From positions 868,001-932,000 of the forward strand of contig NZ_CP076543.1 of NCBI RefSeq assembly GCF_030440515.1: DNA of 64,000 nucleotides, in the 5' to 3' direction. How positions within the stretch are numbered: position 1 is the first letter of the stretch; every line of letters starts with the position of its first letter. Below, piece by piece: positions 16,920 through 25,742 of this stretch. The notes beneath the pieces were generated by a model that was not told the origin of the DNA, made no database searches, and saw only the letters and a list, made by a program, of their open reading frames with translations. Source of the DNA: Streptomyces xanthophaeus (lineage in GTDB: Bacteria > Actinomycetota > Actinomycetes > Streptomycetales > Streptomycetaceae). A program made the translations under genes and the position numbers.

Positions 16920-17915
16920 CTACTCCCGGATCTCCAGCACCTCGGTCAACGGGCGGCGGGGTGTGTCGGGGCCTGTGGGGCCGTAGCCGAGGCGGAAGAC
17001 CATCTGCACGTGTCCCATGGCCGCGACCGGGTCGCGGGCCGTCCAGCGCAACTCCGGCCATTCCAGGGGATGGGACGTCATCGACGTGGCGAGTCCGTCG
17101 GCAGTGGCCTGCAGAAGGACGCGTTCCATGGCCTGGCCGGCGCGCAGCCAGTCGGCTCCGGTGTCCCCCTCGGTGCTGAGCAGAGCCAGCTGCGGTCGCT
17201 TCTCGAACACGGCCCAGCCGCGATCCGGAATCGGGTTGGCCCGGCCGAAGTCGCGCACGGGGGCGGGGCCGCCGGAGGCCTTCGGTCCGAAGGCGACGGC
17301 CGGGATGCCGTCGCGACGGGTGCCTGAAGCGCTCTGCGTGGGGTAGGTCCAGGCCGTGGTTTCCGCCCGGGCGAGCGGATCGATCTCCTCTCGGTGTTCG
17401 GCGTCCCGCACCAGCCCGAGCACGGTGTCGATGTGCCAGGTGTCCGGGACGGTCAGCCGGCAGCCCTCCAGATGGGCTGCGGCCCACAGACCGTCCAGCA
17501 GCGCGCCCGGCACCGGCTCCTCGGCGAAGGGGTACCGGCTGGTGTGCCGACGCCGGAGGACGTCGTGCAGGGAGGCCAGCTCGCGGTCCGTGCCCGCGGT
17601 TTCGTCGATGGTCACCGTGGCGAGCAGCCATGGTTCGGCGTCGTCAGGCAGGAGCCGAACGCGGACGGGGAGGCCGATCCAGGCTGCGGACACGCGCAGG
17701 TTGAAGAGGGCCGCAGCACAGCCGAGGTGGAGACTGCGGTGATCCGGGTCGGTCCGGGTCATGGCACGTTCCGGATCGCCGTACAGGGCGAGGGCACCGT
17801 GCTCGCCGGCGTGGAACGCGAACTTCCACGGCTGGGCGTTGTGCATGGACGGGGCGGTGACTGCATCGCCCACGAGCCGGATGACGGTGTCGGCGTCGAA
17901 GTGTGTTGCGCTCAC
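16920..17915 (-). CDS. Acg-family (nitroreductase-fold) FMN-type protein
   Basis: A 331-residue protein of the Acg/Rv2032-type nitroreductase family. VTAPSMHNAQPWKFAF at residues 19-34 is the typical first motif. LGCAAALFNLRVSAAWIGLPV and the C-terminal RLGYGPTGPDTPRRPLTEVLE are also typical. M. tuberculosis Acg, a DosR-regulon member, binds FMN but lacks classical nitroreductase activity; a similar flavin-storage or redox role is plausible. The start is GTG 17915. Tandem Dos-like boxes at 18027-18060 lie about 115-145 bp upstream. It is convergent with PPK2, with only 24 bp between the stops. Confidence 0.88.
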   Translation of the reverse strand: MSATHFDADTVIRLVGDAVTAPSMHNAQPWKFAFHAGEHGALALYGDPERAMTRTDPDHRSLHLGCAAALFNLRVSAAWIGLPVRVRLLPDDAEPWLLATVTIDETAGTDRELASLHDVLRRRHTSRYPFAEEPVPGALLDGLWAAAHLEGCRLTVPDTWHIDTVLGLVRDAEHREEIDPLARAETTAWTYPTQSASGTRRDGIPAVAFGPKASGGPAPVRDFGRANPIPDRGWAVFEKRPQLALLSTEGDTGADWLRAGQAMERVLLQATADGLATSMTSHPLEWPELRWTARDPVAAMGHVQMVFRLGYGPTGPDTPRRPLTEVLEIRE

Positions 17916-18026
17916 GGGACCGTTCCTGTCTGTGCGGCCTCAGTCGTGCGCCCCTACGGCGACCGGTGAGGTGGCGGTCGGAAAGCCGCTGCCTTCAGGC
18001 TCTTCCGTGTGCCGGGCCTCTGGGAA

Positions 18027-18060
18027 GGACCGAGCGGCCCAACCCGGGACCGACCGGCCC
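18027..18060. promoter_or_regulatory. Tandem Dos-like boxes upstream of the Acg-like gene
   Basis: GGACCG-AG-CGGCCC (18027-18040) and GGACCG-AC-CGGCCC (18047-18060) have centres 20 bp apart. Both fit the 6-2-6 pattern seen at the other stress promoters. They are oriented to serve the minus-strand nitroreductase-like gene. Confidence 0.55.
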
Positions 18061-18094
18061 TACCGCCCTACCGGCCCTACCGGCCCTACCGGCC
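18061..18094. repeat. 9-bp tandem repeat TACCGGCCC
   Basis: About four head-to-tail copies of TACCGGCCC (first copy lacks one base, last is truncated) directly abut the second Dos-like box. Each unit contains a CGGCCC half-site, so the array may have arisen by slippage from the operator arm and could offer extra weak half-sites. Confidence 0.6.
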
Positions 18095-18149
18095 GCCTGT
18101 CTGCGTTCGGCAGGGGCGCAGGTGGGTCTTGGGACCGCGACGGCCGGGC

Positions 18150-18330
18150 TCGTCATCATCGCGGGGTCCGGCAGCGAACCGTTGAGGTAGGCGATGCCGT
18201 TGGCGACGTGGACGTGCACTTCGGCGGGAACGTGCGGGAGCAGCTGATACGTGATCAGTTCGCGGATCTCGGTATCGATGTCCTCGTCCGGTCGCAGGAG
18301 GACCTTGTGCAGGTCTGCGCGGGTTTCCGC
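18150..18330 (-). pseudogene. Stump of a CBS-BON protein
   Basis: On the minus strand the sequence reads ADLHKVLLRPDEDIDTEI, then VPAEVHVHVANGIAYLNGSL and stops matching. This is the linker and BON start found in the intact CBS-BON protein at 19276-19944 (DLLHMFLRPDSEI, VDVHVVDGIVTLDGRV). The CBS domains are missing. It sits five bases downstream of USP2, so a second CBS-BON gene was apparently lost by deletion. Confidence 0.65.
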
Positions 18331-18334
18331 TTCT

Positions 18335-19243
18335 TCAGTCGTGGGCGATGACGGCCACCGGGGCTGCTGCGTGGTGCAGGACCGCGTGGGCGACCGAGCC
18401 GAGGTGCGCGCCGAGGGGAGAACGGCGCACATGTCGTCCCACGACGACGAGTCCCGCGCCCTGCGAGGCCCGGACGAGATGCTCGCCGGCCGATCCCTTG
18501 AACACGTGGTGGCTGACGTTCACGTCGGGGAACTTGTGGCGCCAGGGCAGCAGCATGTCGCCCACCATGTGCATGACGCTCCTGCCGATGTCCCGTTCGT
18601 CGTCCGGGTCGAAGAACGGGACGTAGCTGTGGGCGGCCGGCATCTTCCAGCCATGCACCGCTCGCAAGGGGCAGCCGCGGCGGGCCGCCTCTTCGAAGGC
18701 GAAGGCGAGTACCCGGTCGCACGCTTCGTGGATGTCGATGCCCACGACGATCTCGGCGTCGGCGGAGCCGGTGCCCGGGCCGTCGGGGGCGTCCGGGCCG
18801 TCCAGGTCGTCGGGGTCGTCCAGGTCGTCGGCGACGCGCACGAGGACGACCGGGGTGTCGGTCGCGATCACGGTGGACATCGCCACCGAGCCGACGACGA
18901 AACCGGCCAGGCCGCCCAGACCGCGCGATCCCAGGACCAGCAGCCCGGCGTCGGCGGCCTCGGCCGCCAGGGCGGCCGCCGGCCGGGCCGTCGGGCAGCG
19001 GGTCGTGATCTCCAGATGCGGGTGGCGCCCGTGCAGTTCCTGCGCGGCTTCGGTCAGTGCCTGGTCCGCCCAGCGGTCCACTTCCTGGCGGCCCAGGCCG
19101 GGGAGAACCGGGTCCAGGGGCCAGTCGACGGCGTGCACGAGCCGCAGCGGCACCTGGCGCAGGACAGCCTCCTGCGCAGCCCAGCGCGCCGCTGCCCGGC
19201 TCTCCGGGGAGCCATCTACTCCGACGGTCACGTGGTGTTCCAT
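18335..19243 (-). CDS. Tandem universal stress protein (two UspA domains)
   Basis: 302 residues from ATG 19243, chosen for AAGGGAA eight bases upstream. Domain 1 (VTVGVDGSPESRAAA ... LLVLGSRGLGGLAGFVVGSV) and domain 2 (IVVGIDIHEACDR ... VVVGRHVRRSPLGAHLGSVAH) are joined by an acidic, slippage-prone linker rich in Asp, Pro and Gly (near residues 150-172). The first domain has the G-x2-G-x9-G(S/T) nucleotide motif; the second is degenerate, with RHVRR in place of the glycine loop. It lies 32 bp behind CBS-BON and is probably co-transcribed from the boxes at 20033-20113. Confidence 0.9.
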   Translation of the reverse strand: MEHHVTVGVDGSPESRAAARWAAQEAVLRQVPLRLVHAVDWPLDPVLPGLGRQEVDRWADQALTEAAQELHGRHPHLEITTRCPTARPAAALAAEAADAGLLVLGSRGLGGLAGFVVGSVAMSTVIATDTPVVLVRVADDLDDPDDLDGPDAPDGPGTGSADAEIVVGIDIHEACDRVLAFAFEEAARRGCPLRAVHGWKMPAAHSYVPFFDPDDERDIGRSVMHMVGDMLLPWRHKFPDVNVSHHVFKGSAGEHLVRASQGAGLVVVGRHVRRSPLGAHLGSVAHAVLHHAAAPVAVIAHD

Positions 19244-19275
19244 GGCTGTGATTCCCTTCGCGCGGTCCGGTTCTA

Positions 19276-19944
19276 TCACCACGGCATGGCATGCCGGGCC
19301 TGGTCCGCGTGAATGGTTGCCGTGTCGTCGGTGCGGGCGGTGACATGCGATGCCACAGCGACGACCCCTTCGAGTCGCTCGACGAGGCTGAGGAGTACGG
19401 CGAGCTGACTCCGGCGTTCGACCCGGCCGTCCAGGGTGACGATCCCGTCCACCACGTGGACGTCCACGTCACCGGTCGGCACACCGAGCACCTCCGTGAG
19501 GACCTCGCCGGTGACACGCCGGCGTATCTCGGAGTCCGGGCGCAGGAACATGTGGAGCAGGTCCCGGCGGGTGACGATGCCGACGAGCCGGTCCTCCACG
19601 TCCACGACGGGGAGGCGTTCGATGCTCCGGCGGGTCATCAGCCGGGCGGCGTCGGCCACTGTCTCTTCGGCGCGGACGGTGACAGCGGGCGCGGACATGA
19701 CGTCGCCCGCGGTGGGCGGCTCCGTCGCTGTGCCGTTCTGCCAGGAGGTATCGGGGCCAGAGCCCGCGTGGGCCAGCAGGTCCGTCTGCGAAACGACGCC
19801 CACCACGCGGTATTCGTCGTCCAGGACAGGGACTCCGGAGATGTCGTACTGGGCGAGGAGCTTCACAATGTCCTTGAAGGCGGTGCCCGGGGCCACGGAG
19901 ACGACCTCGTCGGTCATGAGGTCCGCCACCTTGATGCGCTTCAT
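19276..19944 (-). CDS. CBS-pair protein with C-terminal BON domain
   Basis: 222 residues from ATG 19944 behind AGGAGG. Two CBS motifs (VADLMTDEVVSVAPGTAF ... VVGVVSQTDLL, and AGDVMSAPAVTVRAEETV ... LVGIVTRRDLL) form a Bateman module likely to bind adenosine nucleotides. A BON domain (DVDVHVVDGIVTLDGRV ... LVERLEGVVAV) ends the protein. This combination is frequent in actinobacterial stress loci and may sense energy charge. It is divergent from USP3 across three Dos-like boxes and heads a minus-strand unit with USP2. Confidence 0.9.
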   Translation of the reverse strand: MKRIKVADLMTDEVVSVAPGTAFKDIVKLLAQYDISGVPVLDDEYRVVGVVSQTDLLAHAGSGPDTSWQNGTATEPPTAGDVMSAPAVTVRAEETVADAARLMTRRSIERLPVVDVEDRLVGIVTRRDLLHMFLRPDSEIRRRVTGEVLTEVLGVPTGDVDVHVVDGIVTLDGRVERRSQLAVLLSLVERLEGVVAVASHVTARTDDTATIHADQARHAMPW

Positions 19945-20032
19945 GAGGTCCTCCTGCCCCGCCGTGTCACGCGAGGCTGCTGTCCGTTGTCGGGTGTGAA
20001 CCCACCATGCAGGGGCGCCTGCCGGTGATCGA

Positions 20033-20113
20033 GGGCCGAACGGTCCCGTCCTGGGGCCGTACGGGCCCCAGGTGCGAGGTGCCGAGCCCGGGACGACGGG
20101 GGACCTTCGGTCC
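20033..20113. promoter_or_regulatory. Dos-like box cluster between CBS-BON and USP3
   Basis: Three 14-mers occur: GGGCCG-AA-CGGTCC (20033-20046), GGGCCG-TA-CGGGCC (20054-20067, 21 bp on) and GGGACC-TT-CGGTCC (20100-20113). The last is the closest to the mycobacterial GGGAC(T)..(A)GTCCC core. They sit in a divergent promoter region between a minus-strand CBS-BON/USP unit and a plus-strand USP3/USP4 unit. Confidence 0.6.
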
Positions 20114-20203
20114 CGTCTGCGGTCCCGGGCGGCCCTCTTCCCGAAGCGTCGACGGTGGCAGCGTGTGTGGTGTCCCTCATCGGCTTCTCGGTTGGGAGGA
20201 ACC

Positions 20204-21112
20204 GTGGAAAGCACATTCCGTACGCCGGACACCAGCTCGGTCGTCGTCGGCGTGGACGGCTCGCAGGCGGCGCACATCGCTGCCCTGTGGGCGGCCAGGG
20301 AGGCCGTACGCCGTGACCGTCCCCTGCGCATCGTGTACGGCGCCGACACCGACGGCAGGGCCTTGTACCTGTCGGCGGAGACCATCGAACGGGTCCGCGT
20401 CAACGGTCGGGCGCTCCTGGACGACACGGCGAAGGCTGTTTCGGCCGAGTACCCCGGGCTGAACGTGACCACCGAATTCAGCCGCGCCGGCGCCGTCGAC
20501 AGCCTGCACCGGGCCGGCGGGCTCCACGGCACGATCGTGGTCGGCAACCGCGGCCTGGGCGGATTCAGCTCCCTCATGCTCGGATCGGTCGGCCTGGATG
20601 TCGCGGCCGCCGCCATGACCCCCGTCATCGTCGTCCGCGGCCCCGACGGGGCCGAGGAGAACGGCACCGTCCTCGCTGCCATCCGCGACGAACACGACCT
20701 CCTGTACGCGCGCTACGCCGCCCGGGAAGCCGAGCTGCGCAAGGCATCTCTGCGGCTGCTGCACGTGTGGAACATGCTGGAGTCCGTCGGCGAGGTGGTC
20801 AGCATGCTCGACGACGTCGACGCGATCGCGGGTGCGCACGCAGAGTCCCTGCGGGCCGTCACGGATGCGATCTGCGAGGAGTTCCCCGACCTGGAGGTGC
20901 AGGCCGACGCCGAGAAGAGCATCTCCGTCGCCGGTGTCCTGGTCGAGGCGTCCCGCCACGCCGACCTGCTCGTCATGGGCGGCCGCCGGGTTCCCGGGTC
21001 CCTCGGACTCGCCCCCAATCTGGGCAAGGCCACGCACAGCCTGCTGCACCACGCCCACTGCCCCGTCCTCCTCATCCCACGGACCGGCAGCGACTTCGGG
21101 AGCCGTTCATGA
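20204..21112 (+). CDS. Tandem universal stress protein
   Basis: 302 residues from GTG 20204 behind GGGAGGA; the longer upstream frame covers the operator region and is not coding. Domain 1 has VVVGVDGSQAAHIAALWAA and VVGNRGLGGFSSLMLGSV. Domain 2 has VLAAIRDEHDLLYARYAA and LVMGGRRVPGSLGLAPNLG, so the nucleotide loop is typical only in domain 1. Its stop overlaps the start of the next USP by ATGA, so the two are co-translated. Expression probably depends on the Dos-like cluster upstream. Confidence 0.9.
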   Translation: MESTFRTPDTSSVVVGVDGSQAAHIAALWAAREAVRRDRPLRIVYGADTDGRALYLSAETIERVRVNGRALLDDTAKAVSAEYPGLNVTTEFSRAGAVDSLHRAGGLHGTIVVGNRGLGGFSSLMLGSVGLDVAAAAMTPVIVVRGPDGAEENGTVLAAIRDEHDLLYARYAAREAELRKASLRLLHVWNMLESVGEVVSMLDDVDAIAGAHAESLRAVTDAICEEFPDLEVQADAEKSISVAGVLVEASRHADLLVMGGRRVPGSLGLAPNLGKATHSLLHHAHCPVLLIPRTGSDFGSRS

Positions 21113-21972
21113 CCGGCCACCCGGCAGAAGGCCGTGACATCGTCGTGGGCATCGACCCGGACAGGGACTGGCACCTTGCCCTGGCCTGGGCCGCCGACGA
21201 GGCACAGCGGCGCCGGCTCCCGCTGCGCCTGGTGCTCGCGGTACCGCCGCAGCACGACACCCATCACGTCGACGACACCCCCGGCCGGACCGCCCTGCGG
21301 CAGGCCGGATTCGACAGGCTCGGACATGCGTGCGACTGGGTGCGTGACCGCCACCCCGAGGTGAGCGTCGCCGGTGACCTGCTGGGCGGCTTCCCCGCCC
21401 ACGTCCTGGGCGGCGCGGCGCGCGAGGCCCGCCTGATCGTCCTCGGCTCCCGGCGCCTGAGCCGAACCGCCGAGTTCTTCAGCGCCGGCTCGCTCGTGGT
21501 ACCCGTCACCGCCCAGGCCCGTTGCCCGGTCGTCGTCGTGGGCGACGCCGAGCACATCAGCCAGCAGCCGCCCTACGTCGTCGCGGGGGTCGACGGCAGC
21601 CCGTCCGCCACGGCCGCGCTGGCCCTCGCCTTCGACGAGGCAGACCTCCGGGGTGCGGCGCTGCGGGTCGTCTGCGTGTGGCAGCGGCCGCTGATCACGC
21701 TGGACGACGAGGAGACGGCACTGCGGGCGCAACACACCCTCCTCTCCGAAGCCGCCGCCGGCCTGTCCGAGAAGTACCCGGACGTGCACGTCACCCACGA
21801 GGTCCTCCCCGGCCACCCGGTCGAGGAACTGGCCCGGGCCGCCGAACACGCCCTGGCCGTCGTCGTGGGCCGCCGCGGCCGGGGCGGATACACCGGCATG
21901 CGGATCGGATCCGTCGTCCACGGCCTCCTGCACCGTGCGCACTGCCCCGTGATCACCGTCCCCGCCGACTGA
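21109..21972 (+). CDS. Tandem universal stress protein
   Basis: 287 residues from ATG 21109, overlapping USP3. Domain 1 ([19 protein letters not shown] ... [21 protein letters not shown]) has a degenerate nucleotide loop. Domain 2 ([19 protein letters not shown] ... [21 protein letters not shown]) keeps the full G-x2-G-x9-GS motif. It thus complements USP3, whose intact loop is in domain 1, so a heterodimer is conceivable (inference). Confidence 0.9.
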   Translation: MTGHPAEGRDIVVGIDPDRDWHLALAWAADEAQRRRLPLRLVLAVPPQHDTHHVDDTPGRTALRQAGFDRLGHACDWVRDRHPEVSVAGDLLGGFPAHVLGGAAREARLIVLGSRRLSRTAEFFSAGSLVVPVTAQARCPVVVVGDAEHISQQPPYVVAGVDGSPSATAALALAFDEADLRGAALRVVCVWQRPLITLDDEETALRAQHTLLSEAAAGLSEKYPDVHVTHEVLPGHPVEELARAAEHALAVVVGRRGRGGYTGMRIGSVVHGLLHRAHCPVITVPAD

Positions 21973-22131
21973 TCCCGCCACGACCGGCCGCGCGATCGAA
22001 ATGCCGTCCGTCGGCTCCTTGGCCCCGGCGGGGCCGACGCCGGCGGAGGCCGCACGCCGACTGGTGCGGGGCCGGGCTGTCGCGACCGCCGCGGCCACGG
22101 CCACGGGATCCGCCCGCCGTCGTCCCCCTTG

Positions 22132-22440
22132 CTCCCTCGGGGCCCGCCGCATGGCGGCCCGGGCCGCCCTGATCCGACGCCTTCCGGTGGTCGAGACACT
22201 CGGCTCGGTAGGCGTGCCGGCCACGGACAGGACCGGCACCCTCGCCGAGGGCCGCGTGGTCGTCCAGCCCCCGAGCAGCTCCGCCCGCTGCGGGAGCTGC
22301 TCACCGCGGCGGCCCTGTGCAACGACGAGAGCCTCAGGCCGCCCCGGAGCGGTTCCGACATCTGGACAGCCATGGGCGCTCCGATGGAGGCCGCGCTGCC
22401 GAACTGCACCGGGCCTGTCCCCGGATCGGAGAAGCGCCCA
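22132..22440 (+). pseudogene. Fragment of a cation-transporting P-type ATPase
   Basis: The region between USP4 and the second kinase has no intact gene. From about 22132 one frame reads [20 protein letters not shown], then [19 protein letters not shown], the P-type phosphorylation site with DKTGT changed to DRTGT. It then shifts frame to [19 protein letters not shown] and [12 protein letters not shown]. The membrane domains and the rest of the N domain are absent. It is a short two-frame relic of a CtpF-like pump; M. tuberculosis CtpF is itself in the DosR regulon, as I recall. Confidence 0.7.
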
Positions 22441-22591
22441 CGTCCGACACCTGCACGACGGGCCCGGTGCGCCGCGACACGAGGAGAGGCCGTACGGGGC
22501 ATTCGCCGGCTGACGGGAAGGCCGGGCCCTCGGGCCGGCGATACCGTGGAAGCGATGGCCATCACGCCATCGCTTCCGGCCGGAGGTGGGC

Positions 22592-24319
22592 ATGAGCGGA
22601 AGCGAGCAGCCCACCGGGAGCGGTGTTCCGCGGCTGCGGCTCGACGAGCTGCTCGACGAGCTCCAGGTCCGGATCGACGAGGTCAGGGGCACCCGGGACC
22701 GGCTGAACGGTCTGCTCGAGGCCGTCATGTCGGTGGGCCGGGAACTCGACCTGCCGCAGGTCCTGCGCGGCATCGTCGAGGCCGCCGTGGTACTCGTGGA
22801 CGCGGAATACGGGGCCCTCGGCGTCATCGGCGACGACAAGAAACTGGCGGAGTTCCTTCCCGTCGGCATCAGCGACGGCCTCCGCGCGCAGATCGGGGAC
22901 CTGCCGTCCGGCCACGGCATCCTCGGCGAGCTGATCCGCCACCCCGAGCCGCTGCGGCTCTCGGAGCTGTCCGAGCATCCCGCCTCGTACGGGTTCCCGG
23001 ACCACCACCCGCCGATGCATTCCTTCCTCGGTGTCCCGATCCGGGTCCGCGAGGAGGTCTTCGGCAACCTCTATCTGACCGAGAAGCGCGGCGGAGCCGA
23101 ATTCGACGCCGAGGACGAGGCGGTCCTGTCCACCCTCGCCGTCGCGGCCGGCATCGCCATCGAGAACGCCCGGCTGTTCGAGGAGGTCCGGCTGCGCGAG
23201 CGCTGGCTGGAGGCCGGCTCCGACATCACCAGCGCCCTGCTCTCCGGAGCACCCGAGGACCAGGTCCTCGAAGGCATGCTGGAGCGGGCCAAGGACATCA
23301 CCGGCGCGGACATGGGCGTCTTCTACCTGCTCGGGTCCGGCGGTGAACTGAGGGGCTCCCTCGCTCTCGGGGAGGGAGCCGAGGCGCACCGCGGGATCGT
23401 CCTGCCCAGCGCCCAGGGCACACTCGCGGAGGCCGCACTGGCCCGCGACGGCCTCATCACGGTCCCCGACGCGGCGACCGACGAGCGCGTCACCGTGCAA
23501 CCGGAGAGGTGGACGGGCTTCGGCCCGGCGGTCGCCGTCACCGTCGGCACCAAGGAAAAGCTGAGCGGCGTCCTGATCCTGGCCAGGAGGCACGGCCGCC
23601 CCGTGTTCGCATCCGCCGAAGTCGCCGCGCTTCCGGGCTTCGCCGGCCAGGCCGCCCTCGCGTTGGAACTTGCCGACCGGCGCCGGGACACCGAGCAGAT
23701 GAGCCTGCTGGAGGACCACGACCGCATCGCCCGTGACCTGCACGATTTGGCCATCCAGCGCCTTTTCGCCACCGGCATGACCCTTCAGAGCGCCCAGCGT
23801 TTCGTCGACCATCCCGAGGCGTCCGAACGCCTCGCGCGGGCGGTGGACGACCTGGACGCCACCATCAAGATCATCCGGTCGACCATCTTCGGACTCCGTG
23901 AGCACGAGGCTCCCGGTCAGGCGTCCAAGATGCGCTCCCGTCTGGTTCAGGCCCTGGACGAGGCCTCGGCGGCCCTGGGCTTCGCCCCGGCCCTGCGGAT
24001 GGAGGGGCTGATCGACACGGACGTACCGCCGGCCGTCGCCGACGAGGCACTCGCCGTGGTCGGGGAAGCCCTCACCAACGTCGCCCGCCATGCCGAGGCC
24101 ACACGGGCGGAGGTCTCGATCGCTGCGTCCGACGGGAGCCTGATCGTCACCGTGACCGACAACGGCGTCGGCCTGCCCGCGGGCGGTCGGCGCAGCGGTC
24201 TGCGGAACCTGGCGGAGCGTGCCGAAAGGCTCAGCGGCCGGATGGAGGTTGCGGGGCGGGGCGACGGGGAGCGGGGCACTCGCCTGCAGTGGCAGGTACC
24301 TCTCGTTCCGCCGCGGTGA
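22592..24319 (+). CDS. DevS/DosT-like GAF-GAF sensor histidine kinase (second copy)
   Basis: 575 residues from ATG 22592, five bases after GGAGG; GTG 22586 is an alternative. Domain order equals the first kinase: GAF-A with SYGFPDHHPPMHSFLGVPI (the DosS/DosT haem-ligand region), GAF-B (ITGADMGVFYLLGSGGEL), HisKA_3 (HDRIARDLHDLAIQRLFATG), and HATPase (ALTNVARHAEATRAEV, TDNGVGLPAGG). It is soluble with no membrane helix. It converges on its probable regulator at 24335-25033 with a 15-bp gap, an unusual arrangement that separates the two promoters. Confidence 0.9.
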   Translation: MSGSEQPTGSGVPRLRLDELLDELQVRIDEVRGTRDRLNGLLEAVMSVGRELDLPQVLRGIVEAAVVLVDAEYGALGVIGDDKKLAEFLPVGISDGLRAQIGDLPSGHGILGELIRHPEPLRLSELSEHPASYGFPDHHPPMHSFLGVPIRVREEVFGNLYLTEKRGGAEFDAEDEAVLSTLAVAAGIAIENARLFEEVRLRERWLEAGSDITSALLSGAPEDQVLEGMLERAKDITGADMGVFYLLGSGGELRGSLALGEGAEAHRGIVLPSAQGTLAEAALARDGLITVPDAATDERVTVQPERWTGFGPAVAVTVGTKEKLSGVLILARRHGRPVFASAEVAALPGFAGQAALALELADRRRDTEQMSLLEDHDRIARDLHDLAIQRLFATGMTLQSAQRFVDHPEASERLARAVDDLDATIKIIRSTIFGLREHEAPGQASKMRSRLVQALDEASAALGFAPALRMEGLIDTDVPPAVADEALAVVGEALTNVARHAEATRAEVSIAASDGSLIVTVTDNGVGLPAGGRRSGLRNLAERAERLSGRMEVAGRGDGERGTRLQWQVPLVPPR

Positions 24320-24334
24320 CGGGAGGCGGCGTTC

Positions 24335-25033
24335 CTACTGCTCGGCTGTCCCGGTGCCGTGCTCGTGTACCTGGGCGGCGATCACGGCCGCCTGGACCCG
24401 CCGTTCCACGCCGAGCTTGCCCAGCAGCCGGGAGATGTGGTTCTTGACCGTCTTCTCGGAGAGGTAGAGCTGCTGGGCGATCTGCCGGTTGGTGAGGCCC
24501 TCGCCGATGAGCTCCAGGACGGCCCGTTCCCGTTCGGACAGCGCCGCCAGGCGTGCGTCTTCGGGTGCCTTCGCCGTTTCCGGGTCGCGCAGGGAGTGCA
24601 TCAGACGGGCAGTGGTCGCGGGGTCCAGCATGGACTGGCCGGTGGCGACCGTGCGTACGGCCGAGACCAGGTCGGAGCCCTTGATCTGCTTCAGGACGTA
24701 GCCGGCAGCCCCTGCCATGATCGCGTCCAGCAGGGCGTCCTCGTCGTCGAACGAGGTCAGCATCAGACAGGCCAGGCCCGGCATGCGCGAGCGCAGCTCG
24801 CGGCAGACGGTGATGCCGTCGCCGTCAGGGAGCCGCACGTCGAGTACGGCGACGTCCGGACGGAGCGCCGGCCCGCGGGCGAGCGCCTGCTCAGCGGTGC
24901 CGGCTTCGCCCACGACGGTGATGTCCGGCTCTGCGTCCAGAAGGTCATGCAGCCCGCGTCGGACCACCTCGTGGTCGTCGAGGAGGAACACCTTGATCGG
25001 CGCCTCTGCGGAGGCGTTCGGATCGTCGGACAT
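24335..25033 (-). CDS. DevR/OsdR-like NarL-family response regulator (second copy)
   Basis: 232 residues. The receiver has D19-D20, phospho-acceptor D65 (VAVLDVRL), [10 protein letters not shown] and YVLKQIKG. The HTH has [21 protein letters not shown] and [19 protein letters not shown], matching DosR-type recognition helices (KTVKN). It is strongly similar to the regulator at 12820-13527, indicating duplication of the system. No Dos-like box is seen in its own short upstream region (25034-25130). Confidence 0.9.
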   Translation of the reverse strand: MSDDPNASAEAPIKVFLLDDHEVVRRGLHDLLDAEPDITVVGEAGTAEQALARGPALRPDVAVLDVRLPDGDGITVCRELRSRMPGLACLMLTSFDDEDALLDAIMAGAAGYVLKQIKGSDLVSAVRTVATGQSMLDPATTARLMHSLRDPETAKAPEDARLAALSERERAVLELIGEGLTNRQIAQQLYLSEKTVKNHISRLLGKLGVERRVQAAVIAAQVHEHGTGTAEQ

Positions 25034-25124
25034 GGTCGCCCCTGGCTCGGTCCGGTCTACGCGTTTCCATCAGAATTGTCGCAGTAAGGAGCACAGTGCA
25101 CCCTGTGGCCGGGCGGGGCGCCCG

Positions 25125-25215
25125 TTAGGCAGCGATGGTGCTTCCCAGCTCCATCCGGACGTCCACGACACCCTCGGCCGCGCGGATGGCCCGTGCCGGC
25201 TCCTTCGGCGTACGG
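25125..25215 (-). pseudogene. BON-domain tail remnant
   Basis: Just downstream of the cyclic-nucleotide-binding-fold gene, another minus-strand frame reads ARAIRAAEGVVDVRMELGS followed by a stop. This resembles the end of a BON domain (V-R-x-VEGVV-V-x-L). No start or remaining domain is present. It is another erased CBS-BON-type gene or a lost C-terminal domain of the neighbour. Confidence 0.35.
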
Positions 25216-25219
25216 ACGA

Positions 25220-25684
25220 TCAGAGGAAGCTGCCGCTCCCGTAGGGCGCGTACAGATCGAGAAGGCGCACGCGGGCGGCCTGCAGCCGGTTGGCGAGGAC
25301 CTGCCCGACCCAGTGGCCGAGGGCAGAGCCGAAGGCCGCGTCGGCGTCCATCAGCGTCCGTACGCGTTCCGCGTCGAACTCGTACGCGCGGACGGGCGTC
25401 ATCGCCTCGGCGCCCAGGCGCCAGGAGCAGGGCTTGAAGAGCCACGAGCAGCCGACCAGCTGGCCGGCGCCGAGGCTCTCGATGACGGCGGCGCGCCGCC
25501 CGGGCACGTGGACGTCCAAAGTCACGGTGCCGGACCGGACGATCCAGAACCGGTCGGCGTGGCCGCCCTCGCGGAAGAGGCGCGTCCCTTCCTCGAAGTT
25601 GACCTCTTGGGCCAGTTCCATCAGACGGGCGCGGCAGTCGGCGGGCAGCGCCTCGGAGATACGGGTGGGTGAAGGGGTACTCAT
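25220..25684 (-). CDS. Small cyclic-nucleotide-binding-domain protein
   Basis: 154 residues from ATG 25684 behind AGGAGG. It is essentially one CRP-type cupin domain (LFREGGHADRFWIVRSGTV, VIESLGAGQLVGCSWLF, RAYEFDAERV) with a helical tail and no helix-turn-helix. It could bind a cyclic nucleotide or another ligand and act on a partner protein. The phosphate-binding cassette is not canonical (GQLVGCSW), so cAMP binding is doubtful. It diverges from the PNPOx gene with tandem Dos-like boxes between them. Confidence 0.8.
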   Translation of the reverse strand: MSTPSPTRISEALPADCRARLMELAQEVNFEEGTRLFREGGHADRFWIVRSGTVTLDVHVPGRRAAVIESLGAGQLVGCSWLFKPCSWRLGAEAMTPVRAYEFDAERVRTLMDADAAFGSALGHWVGQVLANRLQAARVRLLDLYAPYGSGSFL

Positions 25685-25742
25685 GGACGGCCTCCTGTTC
25701 GAGTCCGTCTTCAGTCTTGGCCTCCCCACCGGTCCCGAGCAT

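Noticed and set aside
18061..18094. Possible CRISPR-like array
   Set aside because: The repeats (here and at 41977, 44417 and 45605) are 7-12 bp tandem units without spacers and no cas genes are present; they are simple repeats.
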